DNA of 64,000 bases from BQJD01 sp964350265 (GTDB lineage Bacteria > Pseudomonadota > Gammaproteobacteria > Arenicellales > CAJQKF01): positions 1 through 64,000 of the forward strand of contig CAYGJZ010000011.1 in NCBI GenBank assembly GCA_964350265.1, in the 5' to 3' direction. How positions within the stretch are numbered: the stretch's first letter is position 1; each line of letters opens with the position of its first letter. Below are positions 28,547 through 37,149 of the stretch, in pieces. The notes under the pieces are model-generated. The model saw nothing but the letters and a program-made list of their open reading frames with translations, was not told the DNA's origin and did not search any database. The translations under genes were made by a program, and so were the position numbers.

Positions 28547-29140
28547 ATGGCCCCTCGCACCGCCACGGTGGAGCGGAATACCGCAGAAACCCGCATCTCG
28601 GTTCGCATCAACCTCGATGGCACCGGAAAGGCCGACTTCCACACCGGGGTGCCGTTCCTTGAGCACATGCTCGACCAGGTCTGCCGGCACGGCATGGTCG
28701 ATCTCGACATCCGCGCCGAGGGCGACCTGCACATCGATGATCACCATACCGTCGAGGACATCGGCATCACCCTCGGCCAGGCCCTGCACCAGGCCCTCGG
28801 CGACAAGCGCGGCATCGTTCGCTACGGCCATGCCTACGTGCCGCTGGACGAGGCGCTCAGCCGGGTGGTGCTGGACTTCTCCGGCCGGCCGGGGCTGACC
28901 TACGCGGTCACCTTTCCGCGTGCGCGGATCGGTACCTTCGACGTCGACCTGTTCTCCGAGTTCTTCCACGGCCTGGTCAACCACGCCCGCATGACCATGC
29001 ACATCGACAGCCTGCGCGGGGTCAATGCCCACCACGTGGCGGAGACCATCTTCAAGGCCTTCGGCCGTGCCCTGCGGGTGGCGGTGTCGGTGGATCCGGC
29101 GATGACCGGCGTGGTGCCTTCGACCAAGGGTTCGCTTTGA
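28547..29140 (+). CDS. hisB: imidazoleglycerol-phosphate dehydratase
   Basis: A monofunctional HisB (197 aa, no phosphatase domain) that dehydrates imidazoleglycerol phosphate with Mn2+. It has two His-rich metal motifs, DDHHTVED and NAHHVAETIFKAFGRAL, and FHTGVPFLEHMLDQ. It is translationally coupled to hisH (TGATG). Confidence 0.95.
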   Translation: MAPRTATVERNTAETRISVRINLDGTGKADFHTGVPFLEHMLDQVCRHGMVDLDIRAEGDLHIDDHHTVEDIGITLGQALHQALGDKRGIVRYGHAYVPLDEALSRVVLDFSGRPGLTYAVTFPRARIGTFDVDLFSEFFHGLVNHARMTMHIDSLRGVNAHHVAETIFKAFGRALRVAVSVDPAMTGVVPSTKGSL

Positions 29141-29781
29141 TGCAGACCGTGGTGGTGGTCGACTTCGGCACCGGCAACCTGCACTCGGTCAGCAAGGCAG
29201 TGGAACACGTCGCCGACGGCGCCCGGGTCGTGGTCACCCGGGAAGCCGACCTGGTGCGCCGCGCCGACCGCGTCATCCTGCCCGGCCAGGGCGCCATGGG
29301 CAGCTGGTTCGAGGCGATGCGCGCGCGGGGACTCGGCGAGGCGGTGCGCGAGGTGCTGGCGAAGGTGCCCGTGCTCGGCATCTGCGTGGGCATGCAGGCC
29401 CTGCTCGAGCACAGCGAGGAAGACGGCGGCGTCGAGGGTCTTGGCATCATCCCGGGGCGGGTGGCCCGCTTCCGCCGTCCCGCGCACGCGGCCGGCGGCC
29501 CGAAGATCCCGCACATGGGCTGGAACCGCGTGCGCCAGCGCGCCCACCCCCTGTGGAAGGGCATTGCCGACGGCAGCCGCTTCTACTTCGTGCACAGCTA
29601 CCATGCCTGCCCGGCGCACGAGTCCGACATCGCCGGGGTGACCGACTACATCGTCGACTTCACCGCCGCGATTGCCCGCGACAACCTGTTCGCGGTCCAG
29701 TTCCATCCCGAGAAGAGCCATGCACAGGGACTTGCCCTGCTGGGTAATTTCGTCCGCTGGAATGGCACACGTGATCACTAG
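29140..29781 (+). CDS. hisH: imidazole glycerol phosphate synthase, glutaminase subunit HisH
   Basis: Supplies ammonia from glutamine to HisF. This class I glutaminase (213 aa) has the nucleophile Cys in LGICVGMQAL and His and Glu in FHPEKS, with the oxyanion region LPGQGAMG. The ATG overlaps the hisB stop by one base; a TTG one codon earlier is less likely. Confidence 0.95.
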   Translation: MQTVVVVDFGTGNLHSVSKAVEHVADGARVVVTREADLVRRADRVILPGQGAMGSWFEAMRARGLGEAVREVLAKVPVLGICVGMQALLEHSEEDGGVEGLGIIPGRVARFRRPAHAAGGPKIPHMGWNRVRQRAHPLWKGIADGSRFYFVHSYHACPAHESDIAGVTDYIVDFTAAIARDNLFAVQFHPEKSHAQGLALLGNFVRWNGTRDH

Positions 29782-29796
29782 ACAGAGGAAGGGTAC

Positions 29797-30549
29797 ATGC
29801 TGCTGATACCGGCCATCGACATCAAGGAGGGGAAGTGCGTCCGCCTTCGACAGGGCCGCATGGAAGATTTCACCATCTTCGCCGAAGACCCGGTGGAGGT
29901 GGCCAACCGCTGGGTAGGCGAGGGTGCGCGTCGGCTGCACCTCGTTGATCTCGACGGCGCCATTGCCGGCGAACCGGTGAACACCGCGGTGATCCGCCGG
30001 ATCATGGATGCCCACCCCGACCTGCCCATCCAGGTCGGCGGCGGCATCCGCGACGAGGAGACCGTGGAAGCCTACCTGGAAACCGGCGCCCGCTTCGTGG
30101 TCATCGGCACCAAGGCGGTCAACGAACCGCACTTCATCTCCGACATGTGCGCCGAGTTTCCCGGTCGCATCATCGTCGGCCTCGACGCCCGCGACGGCCG
30201 GGTGGCCACCGAGGGCTGGTCGAAGATGTCCCGCCACGACGTGGTCGACATGGCCCGGCACTTCGAGAACGACGGTGTCGAGGCCATCATCTACACCGAC
30301 ATCCAGCGCGATGGCATGATGACCGGCGTCAACGCCGATGCTACCGCGCAGTTGGCCGAGGCCATCAACATCCCGGTGATCGCCTCCGGCGGCGTCACCG
30401 ACGTCGACGACATCCGTGCCCTGTGCGACGTGTCCGACAGTGGCATCTACGGCGTCATCCTCGGTCGCGCGCTGTACGAGGGCTCGCTCGACCTTGCCGA
30501 GGCACAGGCGCTGGCCGACAGCCGCGCCGCGCCCGTGTTCGGCAAGTAG
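29797..30549 (+). CDS. hisA: phosphoribosylformimino-AICAR isomerase HisA
   Basis: A TIM-barrel isomerase (250 aa) of the histidine pathway. It shows the two phosphate-binding half-barrel motifs, VGGGIRDEETV and IASGGVTDVDD, and the N-terminal Asp in IPAIDIKEGKCVRL. The ATG follows AGAGGAAGG, a strong site. Confidence 0.96.
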   Translation: MLLIPAIDIKEGKCVRLRQGRMEDFTIFAEDPVEVANRWVGEGARRLHLVDLDGAIAGEPVNTAVIRRIMDAHPDLPIQVGGGIRDEETVEAYLETGARFVVIGTKAVNEPHFISDMCAEFPGRIIVGLDARDGRVATEGWSKMSRHDVVDMARHFENDGVEAIIYTDIQRDGMMTGVNADATAQLAEAINIPVIASGGVTDVDDIRALCDVSDSGIYGVILGRALYEGSLDLAEAQALADSRAAPVFGK

Positions 30550-30557
30550 GCGACCGG

Positions 30558-31328
30558 GTGGCACTGGCCAAGCGCATCATCCCCTGCCTCGACGTCGACA
30601 ACGGGCGGGTGGTCAAGGGGGTGAACTTCGTCAACATCCGCGATGCCGGCGACCCGGTGGAAGTGGCGCGGCGCTACGATGAGCAGGGCGCCGACGAGAT
30701 CACCTTTCTCGACATCACCGCCAGTTCCGACGATCGCTCGACCATGGTCGAGGTGGTCGAGGCGGTGGCCGGGCAGGTGTTCATCCCGCTCACCGTGGGC
30801 GGCGGCATCCGCGTGCTGGAGGACATCCACCGCATGCTGGCGGCCGGTGCCGACAAGGTGTCGATCAACACCGCGGCGGTGTTCCGCCCGGCCTTCGTGG
30901 CCGAGGCCAGCCAGCACTTCGGTGCCCAGTGCATCGTCGTCGCCATCGATGCCAAGCAGGTGTCCGGCGGCGACGACCCGGCCTGGGAAGTATTCACCCA
31001 CGGTGGCCGCAAGGGCACCGGCATCGACGCCGTCGACTGGGCCAGGCGCATGGCCGACAGCGGTGCCGGCGAACTGCTGTTGACCAGCATGGATCGCGAC
31101 GGCACCCGCAACGGCTTCGACCTGGCCCTCACCCGGGCGGTCTGCGAGGCGGTGCCGGTGCCGGTGATTGCCTCCGGCGGGGTCGGCAACCTGGACCACC
31201 TGGCCGACGGCGTCAGCCTTGGCGGCGCCGATGCGGTACTGGCGGCGAGCATCTTTCACTTCGGCGAGTTCACCATCGGCGAGGCCAAGCGCCACCTGGC
31301 GGCGCGGGGGATCGAGGTCAATGACTAG
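30558..31328 (+). CDS. hisF: imidazole glycerol phosphate synthase, cyclase subunit HisF
   Basis: A TIM-barrel cyclase (256 aa) that forms imidazole glycerol phosphate and AICAR with ammonia from HisH. The catalytic Asp are in CLDVDNGRVVKG and TSMDRDGTRNGFD. The GTG at 30558 gives MALAKRIIPCLDV; the longer open frame runs into hisA and is ignored. The stop overlaps hisE by eight bases. Confidence 0.96.
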   Translation: MALAKRIIPCLDVDNGRVVKGVNFVNIRDAGDPVEVARRYDEQGADEITFLDITASSDDRSTMVEVVEAVAGQVFIPLTVGGGIRVLEDIHRMLAAGADKVSINTAAVFRPAFVAEASQHFGAQCIVVAIDAKQVSGGDDPAWEVFTHGGRKGTGIDAVDWARRMADSGAGELLLTSMDRDGTRNGFDLALTRAVCEAVPVPVIASGGVGNLDHLADGVSLGGADAVLAASIFHFGEFTIGEAKRHLAARGIEVND

Positions 31329-31662
31329 CGAGAACGCCGTCCGCGGCGACGACGTGCTGAACCGCCTTTCCGAGGTGATCGAGTCGCGTCGGGGTTCCGA
31401 CCCCGACGCGTCCTACGTCGCCTCGCTGCTGGCCGGCGACGACACCCGGGTGCTGAAGAAGATCGGCGAGGAGGCGGTGGAGCTGGTGGTCGCGGTGCGT
31501 GACGGCGATACCGCGCAGATGGTGCACGAGGCCGCCGACCTGGTCTTTCACACCCTGGTGGCACTGGCCGGGCAGGGGGTGCCGGCCAGTGCCGTGCTGG
31601 CCGAGCTGGAGCGACGCTTCGGTCGTTCCGGACTGGCCGAGAAAGCCGCCCGCGAAAAATGA
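31321..31662 (+). CDS. hisE: phosphoribosyl-ATP pyrophosphatase HisE
   Basis: Second step of histidine synthesis: PR-ATP to PR-AMP and PPi. The 113-aa protein has a MazG-like fold with KKIGEEAVELVVAV and HEAADLVFHTLVAL. It is a separate HisE; the HisI cyclohydrolase that often precedes it or is fused to it is absent. The last his gene here; the tat genes follow after 144 bases. Confidence 0.94.
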   Translation: MTSENAVRGDDVLNRLSEVIESRRGSDPDASYVASLLAGDDTRVLKKIGEEAVELVVAVRDGDTAQMVHEAADLVFHTLVALAGQGVPASAVLAELERRFGRSGLAEKAAREK

Positions 31663-31806
31663 CGCGCCCCGGCCGATCGCCTCGCAGACCCGTGCGAATC
31701 GGCGCCAATGGGCATAGAATAGGCCGCTTGGCGAATCGCACCCACGCCGCCGTCGCGGCGCGCAGGGGCCTCGGGCCATCCACAGACATCCTGGAGACAT
31801 AACGTT

Positions 31807-32076
31807 ATGGGTTTTGGAGGTATCAGTATCTGGCAGCTCCTGATCATCCTGGTGATCGTGGTGCTGATTTTCGGTACCAAGAAGTTGCGCGGCATGGGTG
31901 GCGACCTGGGCTCGGCGATCAAGAGCTTCAAGAAGGCGGTCAAGGAAGATGACGGCAAGGGCGAGGACAAGGACAAGACCGCCGAGGGCGATGACCCGGA
32001 GCGGGCGGTGCTCGAGGCCGATCCGGTCGAGAACGTCACCACCACCGACGCGGAACAGGAAAAGAAGCAACCCTGA
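31807..32076 (+). CDS. tatA: Sec-independent translocase subunit TatA
   Basis: Forms the pore-like oligomer for export of folded, twin-arginine proteins. The 89-aa protein has one N-terminal membrane helix (IWQLLIILVIVVLIFGTKKL), the FGTKKLR hinge, an amphipathic helix and a very acidic and Lys-rich tail. GGAG lies 10 bases before the ATG. It begins the tatABC operon. Confidence 0.95.
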   Translation: MGFGGISIWQLLIILVIVVLIFGTKKLRGMGGDLGSAIKSFKKAVKEDDGKGEDKDKTAEGDDPERAVLEADPVENVTTTDAEQEKKQP

Positions 32077-32115
32077 GTTCGCGCTGCAAGGCGCTGGCGA
32101 CGGCCGGAGTAGAAC

Positions 32116-32490
32116 GTGTTCGACATCGGTTTTTGGGAGATGAGCGTGATCGCCCTGATCGCGCTGGTCGTGCTCGGCCCGGAGCGGCTGCCCGGACTGG
32201 CGCGGACTGCCGGGCTGTGGATCGGTCGCGCGCGGCGCATGATCGCCGACGTGAAGTCCGACATTGATCGCGAGATCCGCAATTCCGAGTTGAAGGAAAT
32301 GGAGTCGCTGAAGAACGACATCGAGAAGACCGGCCGCGACCTGTCCGGCAAGGTCAACGAGGGCGCCGGCTTCGACAAGAAGGTCGCCGACGAGTTCGAC
32401 CTGAGCGACGCCTTCCAGGAAACGGGTAACAGCATCAAGGACGCCGCGAAGAGCGCCGACAAGCCGCGAGACCATGCCGAAAAATCCTAG
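32116..32490 (+). CDS. tatB: Sec-independent translocase subunit TatB
   Basis: Part of the Tat substrate receptor with TatC. The 124-aa protein starts with GTG at 32116 (MFDIGFWEMSVIALIALVVLGPERLP, one helix followed by the conserved GPERLP) and continues as a charged amphipathic and coiled region. It overlaps tatC by 17 bases. Confidence 0.95.
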   Translation: MFDIGFWEMSVIALIALVVLGPERLPGLARTAGLWIGRARRMIADVKSDIDREIRNSELKEMESLKNDIEKTGRDLSGKVNEGAGFDKKVADEFDLSDAFQETGNSIKDAAKSADKPRDHAEKS

Positions 32491-33277
32491 CCCCTCCGAC
32501 AGCGAGGCGCCGTTCATATCCCACCTGCTCGAACTGCGCGACCGCCTGCTCAAGGGCGTCGCCGCGGTGCTGGTGCTGTTCCTGGTCTGCGCACCGTTCG
32601 CCAACCAGCTCTACGTGTTCCTCGCCGACCCGCTGATGAGCGCGTTGCCGGAAGGCAACACGATGATCTCCACCGAGCCGCACGGGCCGTTCTTCGTGCC
32701 CTTCAAGCTGGCCTTCGCGGTGGCGGTGGCCCTGGCCATGCCGTTCCTGCTGTACCAGATCTGGGCCTTCGTGGCGCCGGGTCTGTACGACAACGAGAAG
32801 CGCCTGGCCATGCCGCTGGTGGTTTCGAGCACGCTGCTGTTCTACCTCGGCATCGCTTTTTCCTACTTCGTCGTCTTCCCGATCATCTTCCTGTTCTTTA
32901 CCTCCACCGCGCCCGAAGGGGTGGCGGTGATGACCGACATCAACGCCTACCTGAGTTTCGTGCTGAAGCTGTTCTTCGCCTTCGGCATCGCCTTCGAGGT
33001 GCCGGTGGCGACGGTGTTGATGGTGCGCATGGGCGTGACCACGCCGGAAGTGCTGGCCGAGAAGCGTCCCTACATCATCGTCTGCGCCTTCGTCGTCGGC
33101 ATGCTGCTGACGCCGCCGGACATCTTCTCGCAGACCATGCTCGCACTGCCGGTGTGGCTGCTGTTCGAGGTCGGCCTGTTCTTCTCGCGGCGCATCGTCC
33201 GTCGACGACGACAGGAAGAAGCAGACGAGGTGGACGAGGAAATCACCGGGCCAGGACAGGGCGAACAGGGTCCGTAG
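32474..33277 (+). CDS. tatC: Sec-independent translocase subunit TatC
   Basis: The six-helix receptor that recognises twin-arginine signal peptides. In 267 aa it shows FISHLLELRDRLLKG near the start, PFLLYQIWAFVAPGLYDNEK and EVPVATVLMVRMG. The end is charged (RRRRQEEADEVDEE). It starts inside tatB. Export of cofactor-bearing redox proteins fits the respiratory genes nearby. Confidence 0.96.
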   Translation: MPKNPSPSDSEAPFISHLLELRDRLLKGVAAVLVLFLVCAPFANQLYVFLADPLMSALPEGNTMISTEPHGPFFVPFKLAFAVAVALAMPFLLYQIWAFVAPGLYDNEKRLAMPLVVSSTLLFYLGIAFSYFVVFPIIFLFFTSTAPEGVAVMTDINAYLSFVLKLFFAFGIAFEVPVATVLMVRMGVTTPEVLAEKRPYIIVCAFVVGMLLTPPDIFSQTMLALPVWLLFEVGLFFSRRIVRRRRQEEADEVDEEITGPGQGEQGP

Positions 33278-33384
33278 GCACGCGCCCGGTCGCGGCTTGA
33301 CATCTTCCGGGGCGTTCTATTTACTATCCGGGCCTAGCCCAGCAACGCCGACAAGACGCTTGCCCATGCATCGGGACAGCGCGA

Positions 33385-34341
33385 GTGCGTGTATACCAAC
33401 AACACCCCGAGGATGGAGCAATTTCCGTCAAGACCGCACTGATTGTCGATGATTCCCGTGTTGCCCGCCTGGCTCTCGCCCGTCGCCTCGGCGCGCGTGG
33501 CATCGAGGTCGTCTCCGTGGCATCCGGCGCCGACGCTCTGCGAAAGCTCGCCGACACCCGCCCGGACGTCATTTTCATGGACTACATGATGCCGGAGATG
33601 GACGGCCTGGAAGCCTGCCGCGCCATCGTCGGCAATCCCGCCACGGCGGCGATTCCGGTCATCATGACCACCAGCAACGACACCCCGGAATTCCGCAAGC
33701 GCGGCGTCGCCAGCGGCGCACGCGGCTTCCTCTCCAAGGGCCTGGAAGACCGCGAACTCGACAACGTCCTCGATGCCGTGGTCGACGTCCCCGAACCGGC
33801 CCCGGCCCGGGAAGCCCCGGCCGCGGTGGAGTCGGCGCGGGTGCAACTCGACGAGGCTACCCTGGCGATGATCCGCGACCAGGCCATCAACGCCGCCCGC
33901 CGGGCCTCCGAGGAGTACTTCACCGGCCAGTTGCCGGGCCTGGAGGAACAGGTCGTCCAGGTGGCCGAGAACACCGCCCGCCGCGCCGCCGGGGGCGGTC
34001 ATGCGCCGGCCGCCGACGGCGACGAGCTGCATGCCCTGCGCAGCCGGCTCGACAACCTCGGCAACGACCGCGCCCTGCGCAGCGCGGTGATCAAGATCAT
34101 GCGCGAGGAGTCCGGCGGCAGCCGGCGCCCGCGCCCGGATGCCGTGGCGTCCTCGCAGCGCGAGGCGCACCGGCGCGGCTCCTCTTCCGGTTTCGGTCGC
34201 CTGTTGCGAAATCTGCTGCTGCTGGCGATACTGGCGGTGATCGCCTACTTCGTGATCGTGATGTTTTTCCCGGACAGCAGCCTGGCGCTGCGCCTGTCGG
34301 ACCTGGTGGCGGCATGGCTTGCTCGCGCCGGCGCAGGGTAG
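33385..34341 (+). CDS. response-regulator receiver protein with C-terminal membrane anchor
   Basis: A 318-aa protein with an N-terminal receiver domain (residues ~15-130): acidic pair in LIVDDSR, phospho-acceptor Asp in IFMDYMMPEMDG, Thr in IMTTSND and Lys in GFLSKG. There is no DNA-binding or enzymatic output domain. Residues ~150-250 look helical, with many charged residues. A single hydrophobic segment (LLLLAILAVIAYFVIVMFF, near 278-296) lies close to the C-terminus. The start is uncertain: GTG at 33385 is the only conventional choice, though an internal codon near 33422 has a better-placed GAGG. The function is unknown; no sensor kinase is adjacent. Confidence 0.68.
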   Translation: MRVYQQHPEDGAISVKTALIVDDSRVARLALARRLGARGIEVVSVASGADALRKLADTRPDVIFMDYMMPEMDGLEACRAIVGNPATAAIPVIMTTSNDTPEFRKRGVASGARGFLSKGLEDRELDNVLDAVVDVPEPAPAREAPAAVESARVQLDEATLAMIRDQAINAARRASEEYFTGQLPGLEEQVVQVAENTARRAAGGGHAPAADGDELHALRSRLDNLGNDRALRSAVIKIMREESGGSRRPRPDAVASSQREAHRRGSSSGFGRLLRNLLLLAILAVIAYFVIVMFFPDSSLALRLSDLVAAWLARAGAG

Positions 34342-34403
34342 CGGGAGTCTCCACGACACGTCAGCCATAACGTACAAGGCAAACAAGACCAGGAGGAAAC
34401 CCC

Positions 34404-34751
34404 ATGCGAAAGCACATCATGATTGGCATCGGCATCGCGATGCTCGCCGGCTGTGCCCAGGGCCCGATGGAATACTCGTCCATGGGTCCGGGCAGCGTCG
34501 AGGGCACCATCGGTATGGCCGAGCAGAAACTGGCCATGGCCAAGGAGATGAACTCGGAGTGGCGCGTGATCGACAAGGCGACCGGCGGGTCGGCGCAGGA
34601 TCTGTCCAAGTTGTTGCAGGTAGCGAAGGAGAAGGCCGAGGCCGGCGACTCCGAGGAAGCCATTCGCCTGGCCAAGCGGGTGATCCAGTTCTCCGAACTC
34701 GGTGTCGCCCAGGCCAAGGCACAGAAGGGCGCGATGCCGCAGTACAACTGA
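34404..34751 (+). CDS. small lipoprotein resembling SoxXA-binding protein (SoxK)
   Basis: A 115-aa secreted protein with a lipoprotein signal (IGIGIAMLAGC, Cys17). The mature part is helical. Its pattern (EWRVIDKA, then LLQVAKEKAEAGDSEEAIRLAKR, then GVAQAKAQ) resembles SoxK-like SoxXA-binding proteins of thiosulfate-oxidising bacteria. This is pattern memory, not an alignment. The neighbouring TauE/SafE permease is compatible with sulfur metabolism, but no sox gene lies in the window. The ATG follows CAGGAGGAAACC, a very strong site. Confidence 0.5.
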   Translation: MRKHIMIGIGIAMLAGCAQGPMEYSSMGPGSVEGTIGMAEQKLAMAKEMNSEWRVIDKATGGSAQDLSKLLQVAKEKAEAGDSEEAIRLAKRVIQFSELGVAQAKAQKGAMPQYN

Positions 34752-34758
34752 GTCCCTC

Positions 34759-34780
34759 CCCGCCGGCATCCGCCGGCGGG
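34759..34780. terminator. GC-rich hairpin after the SoxK-like gene
   Basis: A nine-base perfect stem (CCCGCCGGC and its complement) with an ATCC loop lies seven bases past the stop codon. There is no T-tract, so it may stabilise the 3' end or need Rho rather than act as an intrinsic terminator. Confidence 0.4.
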
Positions 34781-34845
34781 CATCCGGCCGCGCACCGTCC
34801 TGACGGGGCGCTGTTCGCAGGTCGCTGGCCCGGAACCCCGGGCCG

Positions 34846-35652
34846 ATGAGCGATCTTCTCTTCTGGCAATACATCGCCATTGCCGCGGTATTCGTCTGGG
34901 GCGGGTTCGTGCGCACCGGTCTCGGCTTCGGCGGTGGCGCACTGACCCTGCCGCTGCTACTGCTGATGGTCGACGACCCGGTGGTGTTCCTGCCGATCAT
35001 CGCCGTCCACCTGCTGGTCTTCGCCTTCCTCACCGTGGGCACGCGCATGGACCTGGTCGACTGGCGCTACGTGGCCCGCGTGCTGCTGGTCATCCTGCCC
35101 TTCAAGCTGGCCGGCGTGGTCGGCCTGCTCAATCTGCCCGGCAACGTGCTCACCGCGATGGTCTACGTGATCACCGCCTTCTACGCGGTTTCCTACCTGG
35201 TCGGCATCGAGTTCAAGAGCAAGAGCCGGGTGATGGATACCGCGTTGCTGGCGGCCGGCGGCTACATCAGCGGCACCTCGCTGATCGGCGCGCCGCTGAT
35301 CATCGCCGTGGTGGTGCGCTACGTCGCCCGGGAAAACCTGCGCGAGACGCTGTTCGTGCTGTGGGTGGTCCTGGTGCTGATCAAGATTGCCGCCTTTCTG
35401 TGGACCGGCACCGACATGCAGTGGGTCCACCAGCTGTGGCTGTTCCCGGCGGCCTTCGTGGGTCACCTTCTGGGCATGCGCTTTCATCGCCACCTCGGCC
35501 GGGTGGCGCCGCAGACCTTCCTGCGGGTGGTGGGGGCGGCATTGCTGGCGATTACCGTGGTCGGCCTCGGCAACGCGGCGATGTCCATCCTCGGCGACGA
35601 CGGGGCGGTGCCGGAGGTGCTTGAGTCCGGCGAGGCGAACCGCCATAGTTAG
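34846..35652 (+). CDS. TauE/SafE (TSUP) family sulfite/organosulfonate permease
   Basis: A 268-aa inner-membrane protein with about eight helices. It has the TSUP family repeat beginning GFVRTGLGFGGGALTLPLLLL and a second half with GGYISGTSLIGAPLI. Members export sulfite or sulfoacetate, or take up sulfonates and other anions; the substrate here is unknown. It sits 94 bases after the SoxK-like lipoprotein. Confidence 0.8.
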   Translation: MSDLLFWQYIAIAAVFVWGGFVRTGLGFGGGALTLPLLLLMVDDPVVFLPIIAVHLLVFAFLTVGTRMDLVDWRYVARVLLVILPFKLAGVVGLLNLPGNVLTAMVYVITAFYAVSYLVGIEFKSKSRVMDTALLAAGGYISGTSLIGAPLIIAVVVRYVARENLRETLFVLWVVLVLIKIAAFLWTGTDMQWVHQLWLFPAAFVGHLLGMRFHRHLGRVAPQTFLRVVGAALLAITVVGLGNAAMSILGDDGAVPEVLESGEANRHS

Positions 35653-35700
35653 GTGTTCCATCGAGTCCCCTGAAATCGACACCGCCGCCCCGGACGCCGT

Positions 35701-37149
35701 ATGCCTGAAATCGTCAAGACCGCCCAGTCCCAGTTGCTCGAGCCCGCCGGGCTCGACGACAGCCACATCGACCAGTTGCTCGGCGCGCTGACTTCGCGCC
35801 AGATCGACTACGGCGACCTGTATTTCCAGTACACCAGCCACGAGGGCTGGTCGCTGGAGGACGGCCGCATCAAGTCCGGCAGCCGCAACATCGACCAGGG
35901 TGTCGGCATCCGCGCCATCAGCGGCGAGAAGACCGGCTTTGCCTACTCCGACGAGATCGACATGCCGGCCTTGACCCGTGCCGCGCGGGCGGCCCGGGAG
36001 ATTGCCGTCGGCGGCGGCAACGAGGCCGGCGGCGCCCGCATCAGCCGGCGCGGCGGCGAGCGCAGCCTGTACCACGATCTCGACCCGGTGGCGAGCATGG
36101 CCGACGCCGACAAGGTGGCCCTGCTCAAGCGGGTGGAGAAGATTGCCCGCGAGGCCGACCCGCGGGTGACCCAGGTCATGGCATCGCTGGCGGCGGTCCG
36201 GCAGACGGTGCTGGTGGTTCGCCACGACGGCGCCATGTCGGCGGATGTCCGCCCGCTGGTGCGCCTGAACGTCAGCGTCATCGCCGAACAGGACGGGCGA
36301 CGCGAGCAGGGCGGCCACGGCGGCGGCGGTCGCGTGGACTACCACTGGTTTCTCGGCGAGGGCCGGGCCGAGCACTATGCCCGCGAGGCGGTGCGCCAGG
36401 CGCTGGTCAACCTCGAGGCGGAAGATGCACCGGCCGGCACGCAGACGGTGGTGCTCGGCCCGGGCTGGCCCGGCATCCTGCTGCACGAGGCCATCGGCCA
36501 CGGCCTGGAAGGGGATTTCAACCGCAAGGGCAGCTCGGCGTTCTCCGGACGCATCGGCGAGCGGGTGGCGGCACGCGGCTGCACCGTGGTGGACGACGGC
36601 ACGCTGCCGGATCGCCGCGGCTCCCTCAACGTCGACGACGAGGGCACGCCGACCTCCTGCACGGTGCTGATCGAGGACGGCATCCTCAAGGCCTACATGC
36701 AGGATACCCACAATGCCCGGCTGATGAACGTCGCGCCCACCGGCAACGGTCGTCGCGAGTCCTATGCCCACCTGCCGATGCCGCGCATGACCAATACCTA
36801 CATGCTGGCCGGCGAGCACGACCCGGGCGAGATCCTCGCCTCGGTGGACAAGGGCCTGTACGCGGTCAGTTTCGGCGGCGGCCAGGTGGACATCACCTCG
36901 GGCAAGTTCGTCTTCTCCGCCAACGAGGCCTACCTGATCGAGAAGGGCAGGATCACCCGCCCGGTGCGCGGCGCGACCCTGATCGGCAATGGCCCCGACG
37001 TGCTGACCCGGGTGTCCATGGTCGGCAACGACCTGGCCCTGGACAGCGGCGTCGGCACCTGCGGCAAGGAAGGGCAGAGCGTGCCGGTGGGGGTTGGCCA
37101 GCCGACCCTGCGCATCGATGGTCTCACCGTGGGCGGGGTGGCCGTCTGA
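35701..37149 (+). CDS. tldD: metalloprotease TldD
   Basis: The zinc-containing subunit of the TldD/TldE protease, which processes small peptides such as microcins and degrades CcdA in E. coli. The 482-aa protein has the active-site HEAIGHGLEGD with its two His and Glu, and the C-terminal NDLALDSGVGTCGKEGQ. Its stop overlaps the start of pmbA (TGATG). Confidence 0.95.
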   Translation: MPEIVKTAQSQLLEPAGLDDSHIDQLLGALTSRQIDYGDLYFQYTSHEGWSLEDGRIKSGSRNIDQGVGIRAISGEKTGFAYSDEIDMPALTRAARAAREIAVGGGNEAGGARISRRGGERSLYHDLDPVASMADADKVALLKRVEKIAREADPRVTQVMASLAAVRQTVLVVRHDGAMSADVRPLVRLNVSVIAEQDGRREQGGHGGGGRVDYHWFLGEGRAEHYAREAVRQALVNLEAEDAPAGTQTVVLGPGWPGILLHEAIGHGLEGDFNRKGSSAFSGRIGERVAARGCTVVDDGTLPDRRGSLNVDDEGTPTSCTVLIEDGILKAYMQDTHNARLMNVAPTGNGRRESYAHLPMPRMTNTYMLAGEHDPGEILASVDKGLYAVSFGGGQVDITSGKFVFSANEAYLIEKGRITRPVRGATLIGNGPDVLTRVSMVGNDLALDSGVGTCGKEGQSVPVGVGQPTLRIDGLTVGGVAV

